DNA from: Pyxidicoccus xibeiensis | GTDB taxonomy: Bacteria; Myxococcota; Myxococcia; Myxococcales; Myxococcaceae | DNA length: 64,000 bases | Direction: 5' to 3' | NCBI RefSeq assembly: GCF_024198175.1 | Contig: NZ_JAJVKV010000007.1 | Span: forward strand, 420,754-484,753 | In this document: positions 1 to 9,138 of the stretch, piece after piece | How positions within the stretch are numbered: position 1 is the stretch's first letter | Layout of the letters: every line of letters begins with the position of its first letter | The notes under the pieces: generated by a model | Seen by the model: the letters and a program-made list of their open reading frames with translations, nothing else | What the model was told of the DNA's origin: nothing | The model's database searches: none | Made by a program: the position numbers and the translations under genes

Positions 1-2896
1 CGGCCTTCTCGCCCCGCTCCAGCAGCGCGCGGGCGCTCTGGAGGAAGAGGGGCGCGGCCTCCTCGGCGCGGTCGGCGCCCATCAGCGCCTGGGCACGGCT
101 GCCCCACAGCTCGGCCAGCGCCTGCGTCTCGCCGGACTCCGTGTAGAGGGACTCCAGCCGCGCGGCCAGCGCGTCATCCAGCCGGCGCAGCGGGAAGGCC
201 TGCGCGTAGGCGGCGATGGCGCCCTCGCGGTCTCCCAGCATCTCGCATGCGCGGCCCAGCCGGGCGCGCACGTCCGCCAGCTTCTCCGGCGCCGCCGTGC
301 GAGGCAGCGTGGACAGCAGCGCCTCCAGCGCGCGGCGGGCATGCTCGGGCCGCTCGCAGCGCAGCGACAGGTCCGCCAGGTCCAGCAGCACGGCGGCATC
401 CGGCGCCAGCCGCGCGGCCTTCTCCAGCGCCACCAGCGCGTCGCCCACCCGGCCCAGGCGGGCCTCCAGCACTCCGGCCAGCTCGCGCAGCGCCGCGGCG
501 GCGAGCCGCTTGTCGCCCTGCGTCTCCGCCACCCGCGCGCGCACCTCCAGCGCCGTGGCCAGCCCCGCCATGTCCGCGCGCTTGCGCTGCAGCGCGCACA
601 GCTCGCCCAGCGCGGGCAAATCATCGGGCTCGGCGCGCAGCACCTCCTGGAGGGCGTGCACCGCGAGGTCCAGGTCGAAGGCGAGGTCTCTCGCGGCCAC
701 CGCGAGGCGGCGGTACTTCTGCGCGCGGTCCTTCAGGTCCGTGGACAGCCGCGCCAGCGCGGACAGGCACCGCGTCAGCAGCGCGCCGTCACGCCGCGCC
801 TCAGCCAGCGCCAGCAGCGACTCCAGCGCGGGCCGGTGGTCGCCGTCCGCCTCCAGCGCGAGCAGCAGCAGCCGCTCGGCCTTCTCCGGCTGCTGGAGCT
901 TGCCCCGGTACAGCTCGCCGGCCTCCGCCCACAGCGCGGCGCGCTTGCCGGGCTCCTCCTGGAGCGCGGCGGCCTTCTCCAACGCCTCGGCCAGCTCCTG
1001 CGAGCGGCCGGTGGCGCGGAAGTACGGAATCAGCTCCTCGAGCGCCACCGCGTCGCGCGGGTCCAGCGACAGCGCGGACTCCAGGTGCTCGCGGGAGCGC
1101 GCGGGGTCTCCCAGCCGCGTGCGGTACAGGCGCGCCAGCGCGTGGTGGCTGGCGTGCGCGGCATGGCGCACCCCTTCCGAGCGCGGCGCCGGCCCCGCCA
1201 GCTCCAGCGCCTGCTGGTAGCCCGCGAGCGCCTCCTGCAGCCGCCCCAGTCCCTCCGCCACGCGCGCGGCGGCGAACAGCGGCTCCGGCTCGCCGGGCAG
1301 CAGCGACACCGCCTCGCGGTAGCGCAGCAGCGCGTTGTCCGGCTGCTTCAGTCCCTCTTCCCACACACGGCCGGCCAGCAGGTCCGCATGGCCCACCCGG
1401 TCCAGCTCGTGCCGGGCCATGGCGACTTCGCGCAGGCGGTCCAGCGCCTTCAGCGCGCGCAGGTGCTCGCCGCCCCGGTGGCACAGCTCGCCCAAAAGCA
1501 GCAGCGCGTCCGGGTGGTCCGGCGCCAGCCGCAGCGCGGCCTCGCAGTGCAGCCGCGCACCGGCGACGTCGTCCTCGGTCTGCGCGCACAGGCGGGCCAG
1601 GTGGACGTGCGCATCCGCGGCCTCGGCCGGGTCCCTGGCGAGCGCGGCCAGCCGGCGGTACGCCCGCACCGCGCCGGCCCTGTCACGGGCCTGGTCGGAG
1701 GCACGCGCCAGCGCCTTGAGGGAAGGCAGGTGGTCGGGCTTGAGGCCCAGCAGCTCGTGCAGCGCCTTCACCGCCACCTGCGGCGCGGTGTCGCGCGAGC
1801 AGCGGGCGGCGGCCTCGGCGGAGAAGAAGGCCGCGGCCTCCTCCGACGTCCGGCGGGCCAGCGCGCACAGCGCGAGGTAGCGCTCGGCGGCGCGGGCACC
1901 CTCACCCCGACGCTCGCGCACCACGGCCTCGCCCCAGAGGGCGGCGGGGCTGCGGTCCCTGCGGCGCTGCAGCGTGGCGGCGATGTCCAGCGCCAGGTCG
2001 TGCGCCTGCGGGTCCGCCACCATGAGGGACAGCAGCCGCTCGGCGGCGAAGGGGTGCGCGTCCTGCGCGTCCCCGGCCTGGAGGTACGCCTGGCGCGCGT
2101 CGGCCAGCCGCCCCTGGGCAATGAGTCCTTCCGCGTCCGAGAAGGCGCGAGCGCCCTCCAGTGCGAGCATCAGCTCTTCATCCGGCGCGGCCGGCGGCGG
2201 CAGGCCTCCGGCGGAGAAGCGCAGGCGCAGGCCGGTGCTGGAGACCTCGGCGGCGGACAGGCGCGCGGTGTCGAGCGCCGGCATCTTGTACCCGCGGCTC
2301 ACCGCCGCGAGCTGGCACAGCGCGGGCAGCACCCGCGTGGAGAAGCCGGTGGCGCCGCGCACCTCCACGTCCGGCACCAGCCCCAGCGCGCCGACACCCG
2401 CGGCAAGCAGCCCGGGCACCTGCACGGAGGGTGTGGAGGAGAAGCCGTACAGCCGCACGTCATAGAGGTAGACGGCGAGCTTCTCCCCGTCCGCGTCGAA
2501 GGCCACCTTGAAGGTGAAGGGCGTGCGCTCGGGCGCGGGCAGCCGGCCCTGGCCCTCGAGGTAGCCGGGACGGAAGTGCAGCCGCAGCTCTTCGATTCCG
2601 GCGAGCCGCCCGGCCAGCTCCGCCACCCGGCGCGTCACCAGGTCCGCGTCGACGGTCAGCTCGAGGAAGCCGAAGAGGAGCTTCTTGCGCTGGTAGCGCG
2701 TGGCCCCGGCGCTGACGTTGAAGGGGAAGCTGACGTCCGGAATCTGCAGCGCGAAGTCGGAGATGCGCAGACCCGGCAGCACCTCCAACGCCGGAAAGCC
2801 CACGAAGGCCCTGCGGTCCAGCAGGCGCAGCTCGGGGGCGGCGGCGCGCGCTTCCTGCGCCGCGGCGGGCTTTGGGGAGTCACTGTCAGTAGCCAT
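1..2896 (-). CDS. TPR-repeat protein, 3' end outside window
   Basis: The frame runs from an ATG at 2896 (MATDSDSPKP) to the left edge with no stop, so 965 residues are visible and the C-terminus is missing. Residues 1 to about 230 are non-repetitive, with a mixed alpha/beta look. From about residue 235 onward the chain is a long series of Ala/Leu-rich helical pairs with the tetratricopeptide pattern, for example ALLRYREAVSLLPGEPEPL and HLESALSLDPRDAVALEEL. I estimate more than 15 repeats. There is no signal peptide or membrane segment, so it is probably a cytoplasmic scaffold or regulatory adaptor. It is divergent from the kinase gene that starts about 100 bp away, which hints at a shared signalling role but does not show one. 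Its partner is unknown. Confidence 0.85.
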   Translation of the reverse strand, partial: MATDSDSPKPAAAQEARAAAPELRLLDRRAFVGFPALEVLPGLRISDFALQIPDVSFPFNVSAGATRYQRKKLLFGFLELTVDADLVTRRVAELAGRLAGIEELRLHFRPGYLEGQGRLPAPERTPFTFKVAFDADGEKLAVYLYDVRLYGFSSTPSVQVPGLLAAGVGALGLVPDVEVRGATGFSTRVLPALCQLAAVSRGYKMPALDTARLSAAEVSSTGLRLRFSAGGLPPPAAPDEELMLALEGARAFSDAEGLIAQGRLADARQAYLQAGDAQDAHPFAAERLLSLMVADPQAHDLALDIAATLQRRRDRSPAALWGEAVVRERRGEGARAAERYLALCALARRTSEEAAAFFSAEAAARCSRDTAPQVAVKALHELLGLKPDHLPSLKALARASDQARDRAGAVRAYRRLAALARDPAEAADAHVHLARLCAQTEDDVAGARLHCEAALRLAPDHPDALLLLGELCHRGGEHLRALKALDRLREVAMARHELDRVGHADLLAGRVWEEGLKQPDNALLRYREAVSLLPGEPEPLFAAARVAEGLGRLQEALAGYQQALELAGPAPRSEGVRHAAHASHHALARLYRTRLGDPARSREHLESALSLDPRDAVALEELIPYFRATGRSQELAEALEKAAALQEEPGKRAALWAEAGELYRGKLQQPEKAERLLLLALEADGDHRPALESLLALAEARRDGALLTRCLSALARLSTDLKDRAQKYRRLAVAARDLAFDLDLAVHALQEVLRAEPDDLPALGELCALQRKRADMAGLATALEVRARVAETQGDKRLAAAALRELAGVLEARLGRVGDALVALEKAARLAPDAAVLLDLADLSLRCERPEHARRALEALLSTLPRTAAPEKLADVRARLGRACEMLGDREGAIAAYAQAFPLRRLDDALAARLESLYTESGETQALAELWGSRAQALMGADRAEEAAPLFLQSARALLERGEKA

Positions 2897-3000
2897 CGCG
2901 GAGGACGCGACGCTACCACGCTGCCCAAGCCCTCGAAATTTCTGACAATCCCCCCGCCTGTGGAGCAGGCAACGGGGCGTGTGGGCGGCGCCACGCCGCG

Positions 3001-5601
3001 GTGCACTATCAACATGCACCCCGGACTGAAGTCGGACAATATGCGCCCGGCGTGCTGGCCCCCGACTCCCTCGTCCTCGAAGGTCGCTTCCGGGTCCTCC
3101 GACCCCTGGGCTCGGGTGGGATGGGACAGGTGTACCTGGGTGAGCAGGTGTCCCTGGGGCGCAAGGTGGCCATCAAGGTCCTCCACCAGGACCTGCACGC
3201 CCAGGCCGGCATGGCCGAGCGCTTCAAGCGGGAGGCCCGCCTCCTGTCCGCCGTGGAGCACCCGGCGGTGGTGCACATCGTCGACTTCGGCGAGTCCGGG
3301 GACCACGCGTGCCTGGTGATGGAGTTCGTGGAGGGGGAGAGCCTCTACGACGTCCTCACCCCCGGCCCCATGCCGCCGGGCCGCGCGCTGCCGCTGCTCC
3401 AGCAGCTGGCGGAGGGCCTGGCCGCCATCCACGACAAGGGCATCATCCACCGGGACTTGAAGCCGGAGAACGTCTTCATCTCCCCTGGCGCGCGCGGGGA
3501 GCAGGCCCGGCTGCTGGACTTCGGCATCGCCCGGCTGGTGGAGCCGGACGCCAACAGCAGCGTCAGCCAGGTGGGCGTGGTGCTGGGGACGCCGGAGTAC
3601 CTGTCCCCGGAGCAGGCCGTGGGCGCGAAGGTGGACACGCGCAGCGACCTCTATTCTTTCGGCGTGCTGATGTACCGCGTGCTGGCCGGGCGGCTGCCCT
3701 TCGATGGGCCCTCGCCGCGCCACTTCCTGGCGCAGCACGCCTCGCACGCGCCCCGTCCGTTGGACAGGGCCGCGCCCTCGCTGTCGCGGTACGTCGGCCT
3801 GCTGTCACTGGTGATGCGCCTGCTGGAGAAGGACCCGGCGAAGCGGCCGCAGAACGCGCACGAGCTGGCGGACGCGCTGGCCGCCGCGTACTCGGCCCTC
3901 TCCGCCTTCACGCCCGGCCTGGGCACGCCCGTCTACATGCCACAGGGAGGCGGGCCCTCCTCCGGCACCGCCATCTTCGCCGGAGGTGACACGGCGCCCT
4001 CGGCGGGCCCCAGCGGCACCGCTGTCTTCGCGGGGGGCGCCGCCGCGGCACCGCCTCCGGGCAGCGGCACCGCGGCGTTCGGTGTGGCCCAGGCGGGCTC
4101 CGCGTCCATGGCGCCCGTGGCGCAGCGCACGGGGACGGCGGCCTTCGGGACGCGGCCCTCGGGCAGCGTGGCCTCGGTGACGGGCGGCGCGTCGGTGGTG
4201 AAGCCGCAGAACCTGACGGTGATGCTCACCGACATCCAGGGCTTCACCGAGCGCACCAGCCGGCAGACGCACGAAGAGAACGCGCGGATGCTGGACACCC
4301 ACGACAAGCTGCTGATGCCGCTGGTGAAGGAGTACGAGGGCCGGCTCATCCAGAAGCGGGGCGACGCGCTGCTGGTGGTGTTCCGCTCACCGACGGCGGG
4401 CGTGGCGTGTGGCATGGCCATGCAGGACCGGCTGTGGCGCTTCAACCAGACGGTGCCGCCGGAGGAGCAGCTGCACGTGCGGGTGTGCCTGCACGCGGGT
4501 GAGGTGCTCGTCACCCAGGACACGGTGCTGGGCGAGCCGATGGAGGTGGTGGAGTCGGTGGAGCACGTGGCCGCCGCGGGCGAGGTCACCTTCACCGAGG
4601 CGGTGAACCTGGCGCGCAACCGCGCCGAGGCGGGCGTCGAGCCGTGCGGCACCATCACCCTCCCCGGCCGCGACGAGCAGGTCCAGCTCTACCGCTGCCA
4701 GCGCGCGGCCGAGGGCCCGCCCTTCGGCGAGCGCTTCGCTCCTTCGGGTGGCATGGGCGCGCGGATGGAGCCGGTGCTGGCCCGGGTGAAGGGGGCGTTC
4801 TCCCCGCTCCGCACGCGCCTCGGAGCCCTGCATCTCGGGGCACGGCTGCGTGGGGCCTCGCTGCGAGTCGGCGAGCGGCTGCCGTCAGGACTCGCGACGC
4901 TGCGCACGAGCCGGCGCCATCAGCTCGCGCTCCTCGGCGGCGTGCTGGTGCTGCTGGCTGCTGGCGCGGCATGGGTGCTGCACTTCAACGACCCGGCCGT
5001 GCGCGCGCTCGCGTTGCTCGAGGAGGGCCGCAAGGACGAGGCCCAGGCGCGGCTGGAAGAGGTGCCGGAGGAGGAGCAGAAGGCCCCCGCCTGGAGGCGC
5101 GCGCGCGCGGCCGTGTACCACGCGAAGAACGCCCACAAGAGCGAGTACTTCCTGCTCTCCAAGCTGGACGAAGAGGGCCGCTCGCAGGTGGAGGACCGCG
5201 TCCTGGACGGGCTCGCGGAGGACTACGGCCGCGACGGCGGCAAGGCGATGGAGACCCTGCTCGGCGGGTTCCCCAAGGAGCGCGTCGTCGGGCACTTCGA
5301 GGACCTGGCCGAAGAGGACTACTCGCTGCGGCAGTGGGGCGCGCTGCGCTACCTGGAGCATGCCAGGGCCACGGCCGGCGTGGACCTGGTGGAGGCGTAT
5401 GTCCGGGCCCTGGAGTCAGAGTCCTGTGACATCCGGGCGGTCGCGGCGGAACGGCTGGAAGCCCTGGGGGACGCGGATGCCATCCCCGCGCTCACTCGCG
5501 TCACCGAGACGCCCAGGGAGAAGGCGGTATTCGGCACCAAGGACTGCGGCCACGAGCGGGCCAACGCGGCCATCCAGCGCCTCAAGAAGAAGGGCGACTG
5601 A
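3001..5601 (+). CDS. Ser/Thr protein kinase with cyclase-homology domain and single membrane segment
   Basis: The protein has 866 residues. Residues 30-300 form a Hanks-type kinase: glycine loop LGSGGMGQVYLG, ATP lysine K59 (VAIKV), catalytic HRD at 150-152 in IIHRDLKPEN, DFG at 173-175 and GTPEYLSPEQ in the P+1 region. These are all intact, so kinase activity is likely. A Gly/Pro/Ala linker (about 305-400) leads to a class III nucleotide-cyclase homology domain (about 404-570). Its two metal aspartates are present (D411 in LTDIQGFT, D455 in KRGDALLVVF), but the usual Asn/Arg pair appears to be replaced (GEPMEVVESVE), so it may not be catalytic. One hydrophobic segment lies at 640-662. The C-terminal part has HEAT-like helices and is probably extracytoplasmic. 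The start is GTG at 3001; GTG at 3052 is an alternative, and neither has a clear ribosome site. Confidence 0.9.
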   Translation: MHYQHAPRTEVGQYAPGVLAPDSLVLEGRFRVLRPLGSGGMGQVYLGEQVSLGRKVAIKVLHQDLHAQAGMAERFKREARLLSAVEHPAVVHIVDFGESGDHACLVMEFVEGESLYDVLTPGPMPPGRALPLLQQLAEGLAAIHDKGIIHRDLKPENVFISPGARGEQARLLDFGIARLVEPDANSSVSQVGVVLGTPEYLSPEQAVGAKVDTRSDLYSFGVLMYRVLAGRLPFDGPSPRHFLAQHASHAPRPLDRAAPSLSRYVGLLSLVMRLLEKDPAKRPQNAHELADALAAAYSALSAFTPGLGTPVYMPQGGGPSSGTAIFAGGDTAPSAGPSGTAVFAGGAAAAPPPGSGTAAFGVAQAGSASMAPVAQRTGTAAFGTRPSGSVASVTGGASVVKPQNLTVMLTDIQGFTERTSRQTHEENARMLDTHDKLLMPLVKEYEGRLIQKRGDALLVVFRSPTAGVACGMAMQDRLWRFNQTVPPEEQLHVRVCLHAGEVLVTQDTVLGEPMEVVESVEHVAAAGEVTFTEAVNLARNRAEAGVEPCGTITLPGRDEQVQLYRCQRAAEGPPFGERFAPSGGMGARMEPVLARVKGAFSPLRTRLGALHLGARLRGASLRVGERLPSGLATLRTSRRHQLALLGGVLVLLAAGAAWVLHFNDPAVRALALLEEGRKDEAQARLEEVPEEEQKAPAWRRARAAVYHAKNAHKSEYFLLSKLDEEGRSQVEDRVLDGLAEDYGRDGGKAMETLLGGFPKERVVGHFEDLAEEDYSLRQWGALRYLEHARATAGVDLVEAYVRALESESCDIRAVAAERLEALGDADAIPALTRVTETPREKAVFGTKDCGHERANAAIQRLKKKGD

Positions 5602-5617
5602 GCCTCGGCGCGGCGTG

Positions 5618-5986
5618 TCAGCCCAGCAGCGCGGCGATGGCCAGCAGCGCCAGGGCCACGAGGTCCGCCGCCGCCACCCTCTGGAGTTCCGGCGTCAGCC
5701 CGGGAGTCATCAGGTACAGCGCCAGGAAGCTCAGCTTGCTGATGGCGGCGAAGGCCAGGGCTGGAGGTCGCACGGAAGGAACGAAGGCGGCGGCACCCAG
5801 GCCCAGGCCGACACAGGCGAGCAGCACTGCCCGGTGGCGCATCAGCAGGGTCATGGAGCCACCGTCGACGCCGATACCATACAGGGCTACCGTCCGGTCC
5901 GGCAGCAGGGCGACGATGCCGGGGATGAGATTCACAGCGGCCACAGCCAGCAGAAGCAGTGTCGCGGCCAGCGCCTTGATGTCCAT
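5618..5986 (-). CDS. small four-helix membrane protein, function unknown
   Basis: The product has 122 residues filled by four hydrophobic segments (about 6-28, 46-68, 74-93, 103-121), so it is an inner-membrane protein. Family is not recognised. The ATG at 5986 (MDIKALAATL) was chosen because GAGGGAGC lies at a good distance upstream; an upstream extension of the frame is Arg-rich and lacks such a site. It is divergent from the AraC-type regulator, with only 30 bp between the two start codons, which suggests that the regulator controls this gene and itself from overlapping promoters. Confidence 0.7.
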   Translation of the reverse strand: MDIKALAATLLLLAVAAVNLIPGIVALLPDRTVALYGIGVDGGSMTLLMRHRAVLLACVGLGLGAAAFVPSVRPPALAFAAISKLSFLALYLMTPGLTPELQRVAAADLVALALLAIAALLG

Positions 5987-6016
5987 GTCGTAGCTCCCTC
6001 GAGCGTGGTGGAGCCC

Positions 6017-6832
6017 ATGTCCTACGGCATCGCCGCACGCCCCCGCTTTCAAGAACCGGCTACGACGGCGCCGGTGGTCTTCCTGTCCGCGGTCCGCTCC
6101 GCCTATGTCGGCCCGTCGCTGCGCCTCGCGCCGCACCGGAACGCCGTGGCCTGTGTCGTGCTCAGCCTGGGCGAGCCGTTCACCCTCGCGGCCGGAGGCA
6201 GCCCACGAGAGGCCCGCTCCGCCCTCATCCCGCCCAACACGCTGCACCAGCTGACGGCCGGGAGTGGTGCCATCGCCTTTCTCTACCTCGACCCGCTGGA
6301 CGTCGCCGTCGCGGGGGGCCCGGGGTGGCGCCAGCGCACCCGGAGCGGCGTGTCACTCGAGCATGCTGGCGCGGAGGAGGCCGTCGCCGCTCTGCTGCGC
6401 CTGAGGGCGGTGAAGCCGGCGGCGGCGGGACGGCAGGTCCTGGACACCCTCGGCGGCCTGGTGGAGCCGTCGGGGACACGCACGGACCGGCGAATCACCT
6501 CGGCGCTCCGGAAGCTGGAGCCGGTGGTGGAGGGACTGGACGCCGCGGAGTGCCGCCTCGACCGGGTGGCCGCCGGCCTGGAGCTGTCCGTGTCCCGGGC
6601 CCAGCACCTGATTCGGGAGGTGACGGGTGTCCCTTTCCGGCGCTACCGGACCTGGGTCCGCATGCGAGTCGCGGCCCGCACACTCGCCAGTGGCGGAACC
6701 CTGACCGAGGCCGCCCATGTCGCCGGCTTCTCCAGCGCAGCCCACTTCAGCACGGCCTTCCGCACGATGTTTGGCCTGCCTCCGTCCGCCCTCGTCTCGG
6801 CGGGGACCTGCTTCGTCGTGCTCCCCGCCTGA
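6017..6832 (+). CDS. AraC-family transcriptional regulator
   Basis: The product has 271 residues. The N-terminal half (about 20-120) is a cupin-like sensor region, with segments such as RLAPHRNAVACVVLSLGEPF and RSALIPPNTLHQLTAGSG. The C-terminal third carries the double helix-turn-helix of the AraC/XylS class: RLDRVAAGLELSVSRAQHL for the first helix pair and LTEAAHVAGFSSAAHFSTAF for the second. Members usually bind direct repeats as dimers and respond to a small ligand; the ligand is unknown here. The ATG at 6017 is preceded by GGTGGAG. The reading frame stays open upstream through the end of the kinase gene, but that extension is a GC-rich artefact. Divergent from the four-helix membrane protein, its likely target. 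Confidence 0.85.
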   Translation: MSYGIAARPRFQEPATTAPVVFLSAVRSAYVGPSLRLAPHRNAVACVVLSLGEPFTLAAGGSPREARSALIPPNTLHQLTAGSGAIAFLYLDPLDVAVAGGPGWRQRTRSGVSLEHAGAEEAVAALLRLRAVKPAAAGRQVLDTLGGLVEPSGTRTDRRITSALRKLEPVVEGLDAAECRLDRVAAGLELSVSRAQHLIREVTGVPFRRYRTWVRMRVAARTLASGGTLTEAAHVAGFSSAAHFSTAFRTMFGLPPSALVSAGTCFVVLPA

Positions 6833-6844
6833 CCTGGCCACACC

Positions 6845-7498
6845 TCAGTGGTAGTTGATGCAGGACGGCTCGCTCGGGTCGTTCGGGTCCGCCACCGTCA
6901 CGGGCTCGTTGGGGACGATTTCCAGCTTGTCGAAGCTCGACTCGGTGCCCACGCAGACGCCGCGCGCCAGGTTGAAGCCGGGCTTCAGGTCGTCCACGTT
7001 GACGAACAGCTCCACCTCCCGGAGCGTCGCCATGAGCGCCCCCGTCAGCTCGGGTACGAAGAGGACCACGTGGTTGCGCGCCATGCCACGCAGGTCGTCC
7101 CAGTCGTCGGCCTCGTCCCCGTCGGGCACACCATTGCCGTTCACGTCCTCGTAGACGAGCAGGTAGGCGAACCCGATGAGCCCGGGCTCGAAGTCGTTGA
7201 GCACCTCGTCCGGCGGGTTGTCGACGACGCGCAGCTGGTAGTCGAACGGAGGGTTCAGGCTGGTCAGCTCCACGCTCTGGTACGTGGTGATGTCCCCTTC
7301 GCGCGCCCAGTTGTCCCAGGCCAGCGTGATGCGTGTCGCCCCATTCGCCTCGGTGGGCGCCAGCGACTTCACCTCGCCCTGCACCACGTAGCGGGGCTCT
7401 CCGGTGTAGTCGTCATCCTTGAGCGCCTCCCCGCACCCGAAGGTGCTCCCGAGCGCGAGCGACACGGCCAGCGACTGCACGAAACGCTTCAGCTTCAT
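6845..7498 (-). CDS. putative lipoprotein with calcium-loop-like motif
   Basis: The product has 217 residues. It begins MKLKRFVQSLAVSLALGS and reaches a lipobox-like STFGC with Cys22, so it is probably exported and lipidated. The mature part is acidic and beta-rich. Near residue 120 it has DVNGNGVPDGDEAD, which resembles the Asp/Asn-rich calcium loops of dockerin and thrombospondin type 3 repeats. No enzyme motif is visible. The ATG at 7498 has GGAG about 8 bases upstream. It lies 86 bases past the stop of the caspase gene on the same strand and may be read through from that operon or carry its own promoter. Function unknown. Confidence 0.75.
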   Translation of the reverse strand: MKLKRFVQSLAVSLALGSTFGCGEALKDDDYTGEPRYVVQGEVKSLAPTEANGATRITLAWDNWAREGDITTYQSVELTSLNPPFDYQLRVVDNPPDEVLNDFEPGLIGFAYLLVYEDVNGNGVPDGDEADDWDDLRGMARNHVVLFVPELTGALMATLREVELFVNVDDLKPGFNLARGVCVGTESSFDKLEIVPNEPVTVADPNDPSEPSCINYH

Positions 7499-7584
7499 GA
7501 CGGGACTCCATCCACGTGAGGCGCGCCCACCGCCGCGCGCCGGTTCCATGGAAGAGACCCGCGAGCCGCGAGTCATGGACACCC

Positions 7585-9138
7585 TCACCAGCGGATTCCC
7601 GTCCCCGCCGCGAGCACCGGCGTCACCGGCGTGCGCACCTCCTCGCGCCCCAGGGCCGAGGTGACGCGCACCCGCGAGGCCCGCAGCCCCACCTCGGCGC
7701 CCATGAAGAACCCGCGAGGCAGGTGCAGGTCCGCGCGCAGCAGCGTGTCCAGCTGCGGCACCACCTGCCAGACTCTCGGCGCCGTCCGCCCGAAGAAGCG
7801 CTGGTCCACGTACGCCGCGCCCACCCGGGCCCCACCCGACAGGGAGAGCAGCCCCACGTCGAACACCTTCCGAGCACCGGCGCGCATCGCCATGGACGTG
7901 AGCCGCCGCTCGAAGCGCTGCTGCGTGAAGCCCGTCTGCGCCACCTCCACCTGCGCCTCCAGCGTGAGCGCGGACGTGTCCATGGACACCTGCACCGCGC
8001 CCGCCGGAGCGAAGGGATAGCCCTCCACCACGCTCGACGCGCCACCGCCCCACCCGCTCAGCGCCCAGGTGCTCCGCCCGCCGCCGCCCTTGCGCACCAG
8101 CTGGTCCAGCTCCACCACGCGCCACGCCACGCCCGCCAGCTCCAGGGGTCTGCCCTCCTCCGCCACCACGCGGGCCTCGCGCAGCCGGTCCGGCAGCCGG
8201 TGCTGCACGAAGTACGTGCCGGGCACCAGCCGCGCCGTGCGCGCCTCGTCGGAGATGCCCGCCTCCAGCACCACCGGCCCATCCTTCCCGCCCTGCCGGA
8301 AGAAGTACTGCCCCGCCCCCTCCAGCCGCACCGCCGCCAGCCCCTGCGTGCGGCCCGGCCGCGTGAGCACCAGCTCCGAGCGCCCCTTCAGCTCGTACAG
8401 GTACGTGGGGTGCTGCACGCCGCCCACCGTGGCCACCGTGCTCGCCACCGTCCGGTCCGCCGCGTACTGGTACGCCTCCGCGAGACTCACGAGCCCGTCC
8501 GCGCTGGTGTCCGCCACGCCGCGCAGCGCGGCCACCAGGTGGTGCGTGAAGAACGAGCCCTGCAGCGCGTCCGACTCCTGCGCGCTCTCGCCCGCCGCGG
8601 ACGAGGAGAGGATGGCGAAGCCCTCCGGCAGCCCGTGAGACTCCACGTCCGGGGGCAGCGCGAAGGGCGCCGTCAGCTTCGTGCCCTTCACGCGCGTGGC
8701 CTGCCCGGAGCGGCACGCATCCACCACCAGCAGCCGCGCCGCCGCGGACGAGCCGGACGTCAGGTTGCGCAGCTCCTCCCAGGGCAGCAGCGTGCCGCCC
8801 AGGTGCAGCGACTCCGCGTCCGCATGGCCCGAGTAGAAGACGAGCAGCACGCTGGAGCGGTCATGCGCCACCTCCTCGCGGATGCGCGCGTTCATCCGCG
8901 CCAGCGCGGTGCGCATCCGGTCCGCGCTCGGGTCCGTGAGCACGGCGACGTTCTCCTGCGGGAAGTCTCCCAGCGTGACGAGCACCTCGCGCAGCCGCTC
9001 CGCGTCACGTCCGGCGAAGTGCAGCCGGGGCTCGTCCGCGTTGCCCTTGTGCGCGCCCACCAGCAGCGCATACCGCGCCTGGCTCGCGCCCGAGACGAGC
9101 GGCAGCAGCGCCAGCCACAGCGCGACGACGCGGCTCAC
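7585..9138 (-). CDS. exported caspase-family (C14) protein with probable outer-membrane barrel tail
   Basis: The product has 517 residues. A signal peptide (about 1-20) precedes a metacaspase-like p20 domain. The catalytic dyad is visible as His105 in LLVFYSGHADAES and Cys142 in LLVVDACRSGQ, with the expected hydrophobic strand before each. After about residue 250 a beta-rich region follows; the last 110 residues alternate polar and hydrophobic positions and end in Trp (GTGIRW), as outer-membrane barrels do. The protein may therefore be a periplasmic or surface caspase tethered by a barrel. It starts at GTG 9138, overlapping the anti-sigma stop by 4 bases, so translation is probably coupled. 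Substrate unknown. Peptidase assignment is firm; the barrel is inference. Confidence 0.85.
   Translation of the reverse strand: MSRVVALWLALLPLVSGASQARYALLVGAHKGNADEPRLHFAGRDAERLREVLVTLGDFPQENVAVLTDPSADRMRTALARMNARIREEVAHDRSSVLLVFYSGHADAESLHLGGTLLPWEELRNLTSGSSAAARLLVVDACRSGQATRVKGTKLTAPFALPPDVESHGLPEGFAILSSSAAGESAQESDALQGSFFTHHLVAALRGVADTSADGLVSLAEAYQYAADRTVASTVATVGGVQHPTYLYELKGRSELVLTRPGRTQGLAAVRLEGAGQYFFRQGGKDGPVVLEAGISDEARTARLVPGTYFVQHRLPDRLREARVVAEEGRPLELAGVAWRVVELDQLVRKGGGGRSTWALSGWGGGASSVVEGYPFAPAGAVQVSMDTSALTLEAQVEVAQTGFTQQRFERRLTSMAMRAGARKVFDVGLLSLSGGARVGAAYVDQRFFGRTAPRVWQVVPQLDTLLRADLHLPRGFFMGAEVGLRASRVRVTSALGREEVRTPVTPVLAAGTGIRW

Noticed and set aside
341..3319. Very long open frames antisense to or out of frame with genes (for example 341-3319 +, 13197-17813 + and 53079-56672 -)
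   Set aside because: They lie opposite or across recognised genes, are Arg/Ala/Gly/Pro-rich low-complexity translations, and arise because stops are rare at 70% GC.
4850..6016. Extended AraC-type protein starting inside the kinase gene
   Set aside because: The upstream part is out of frame with the kinase, compositionally artefactual, and the ATG at 6017 has its own ribosome site.
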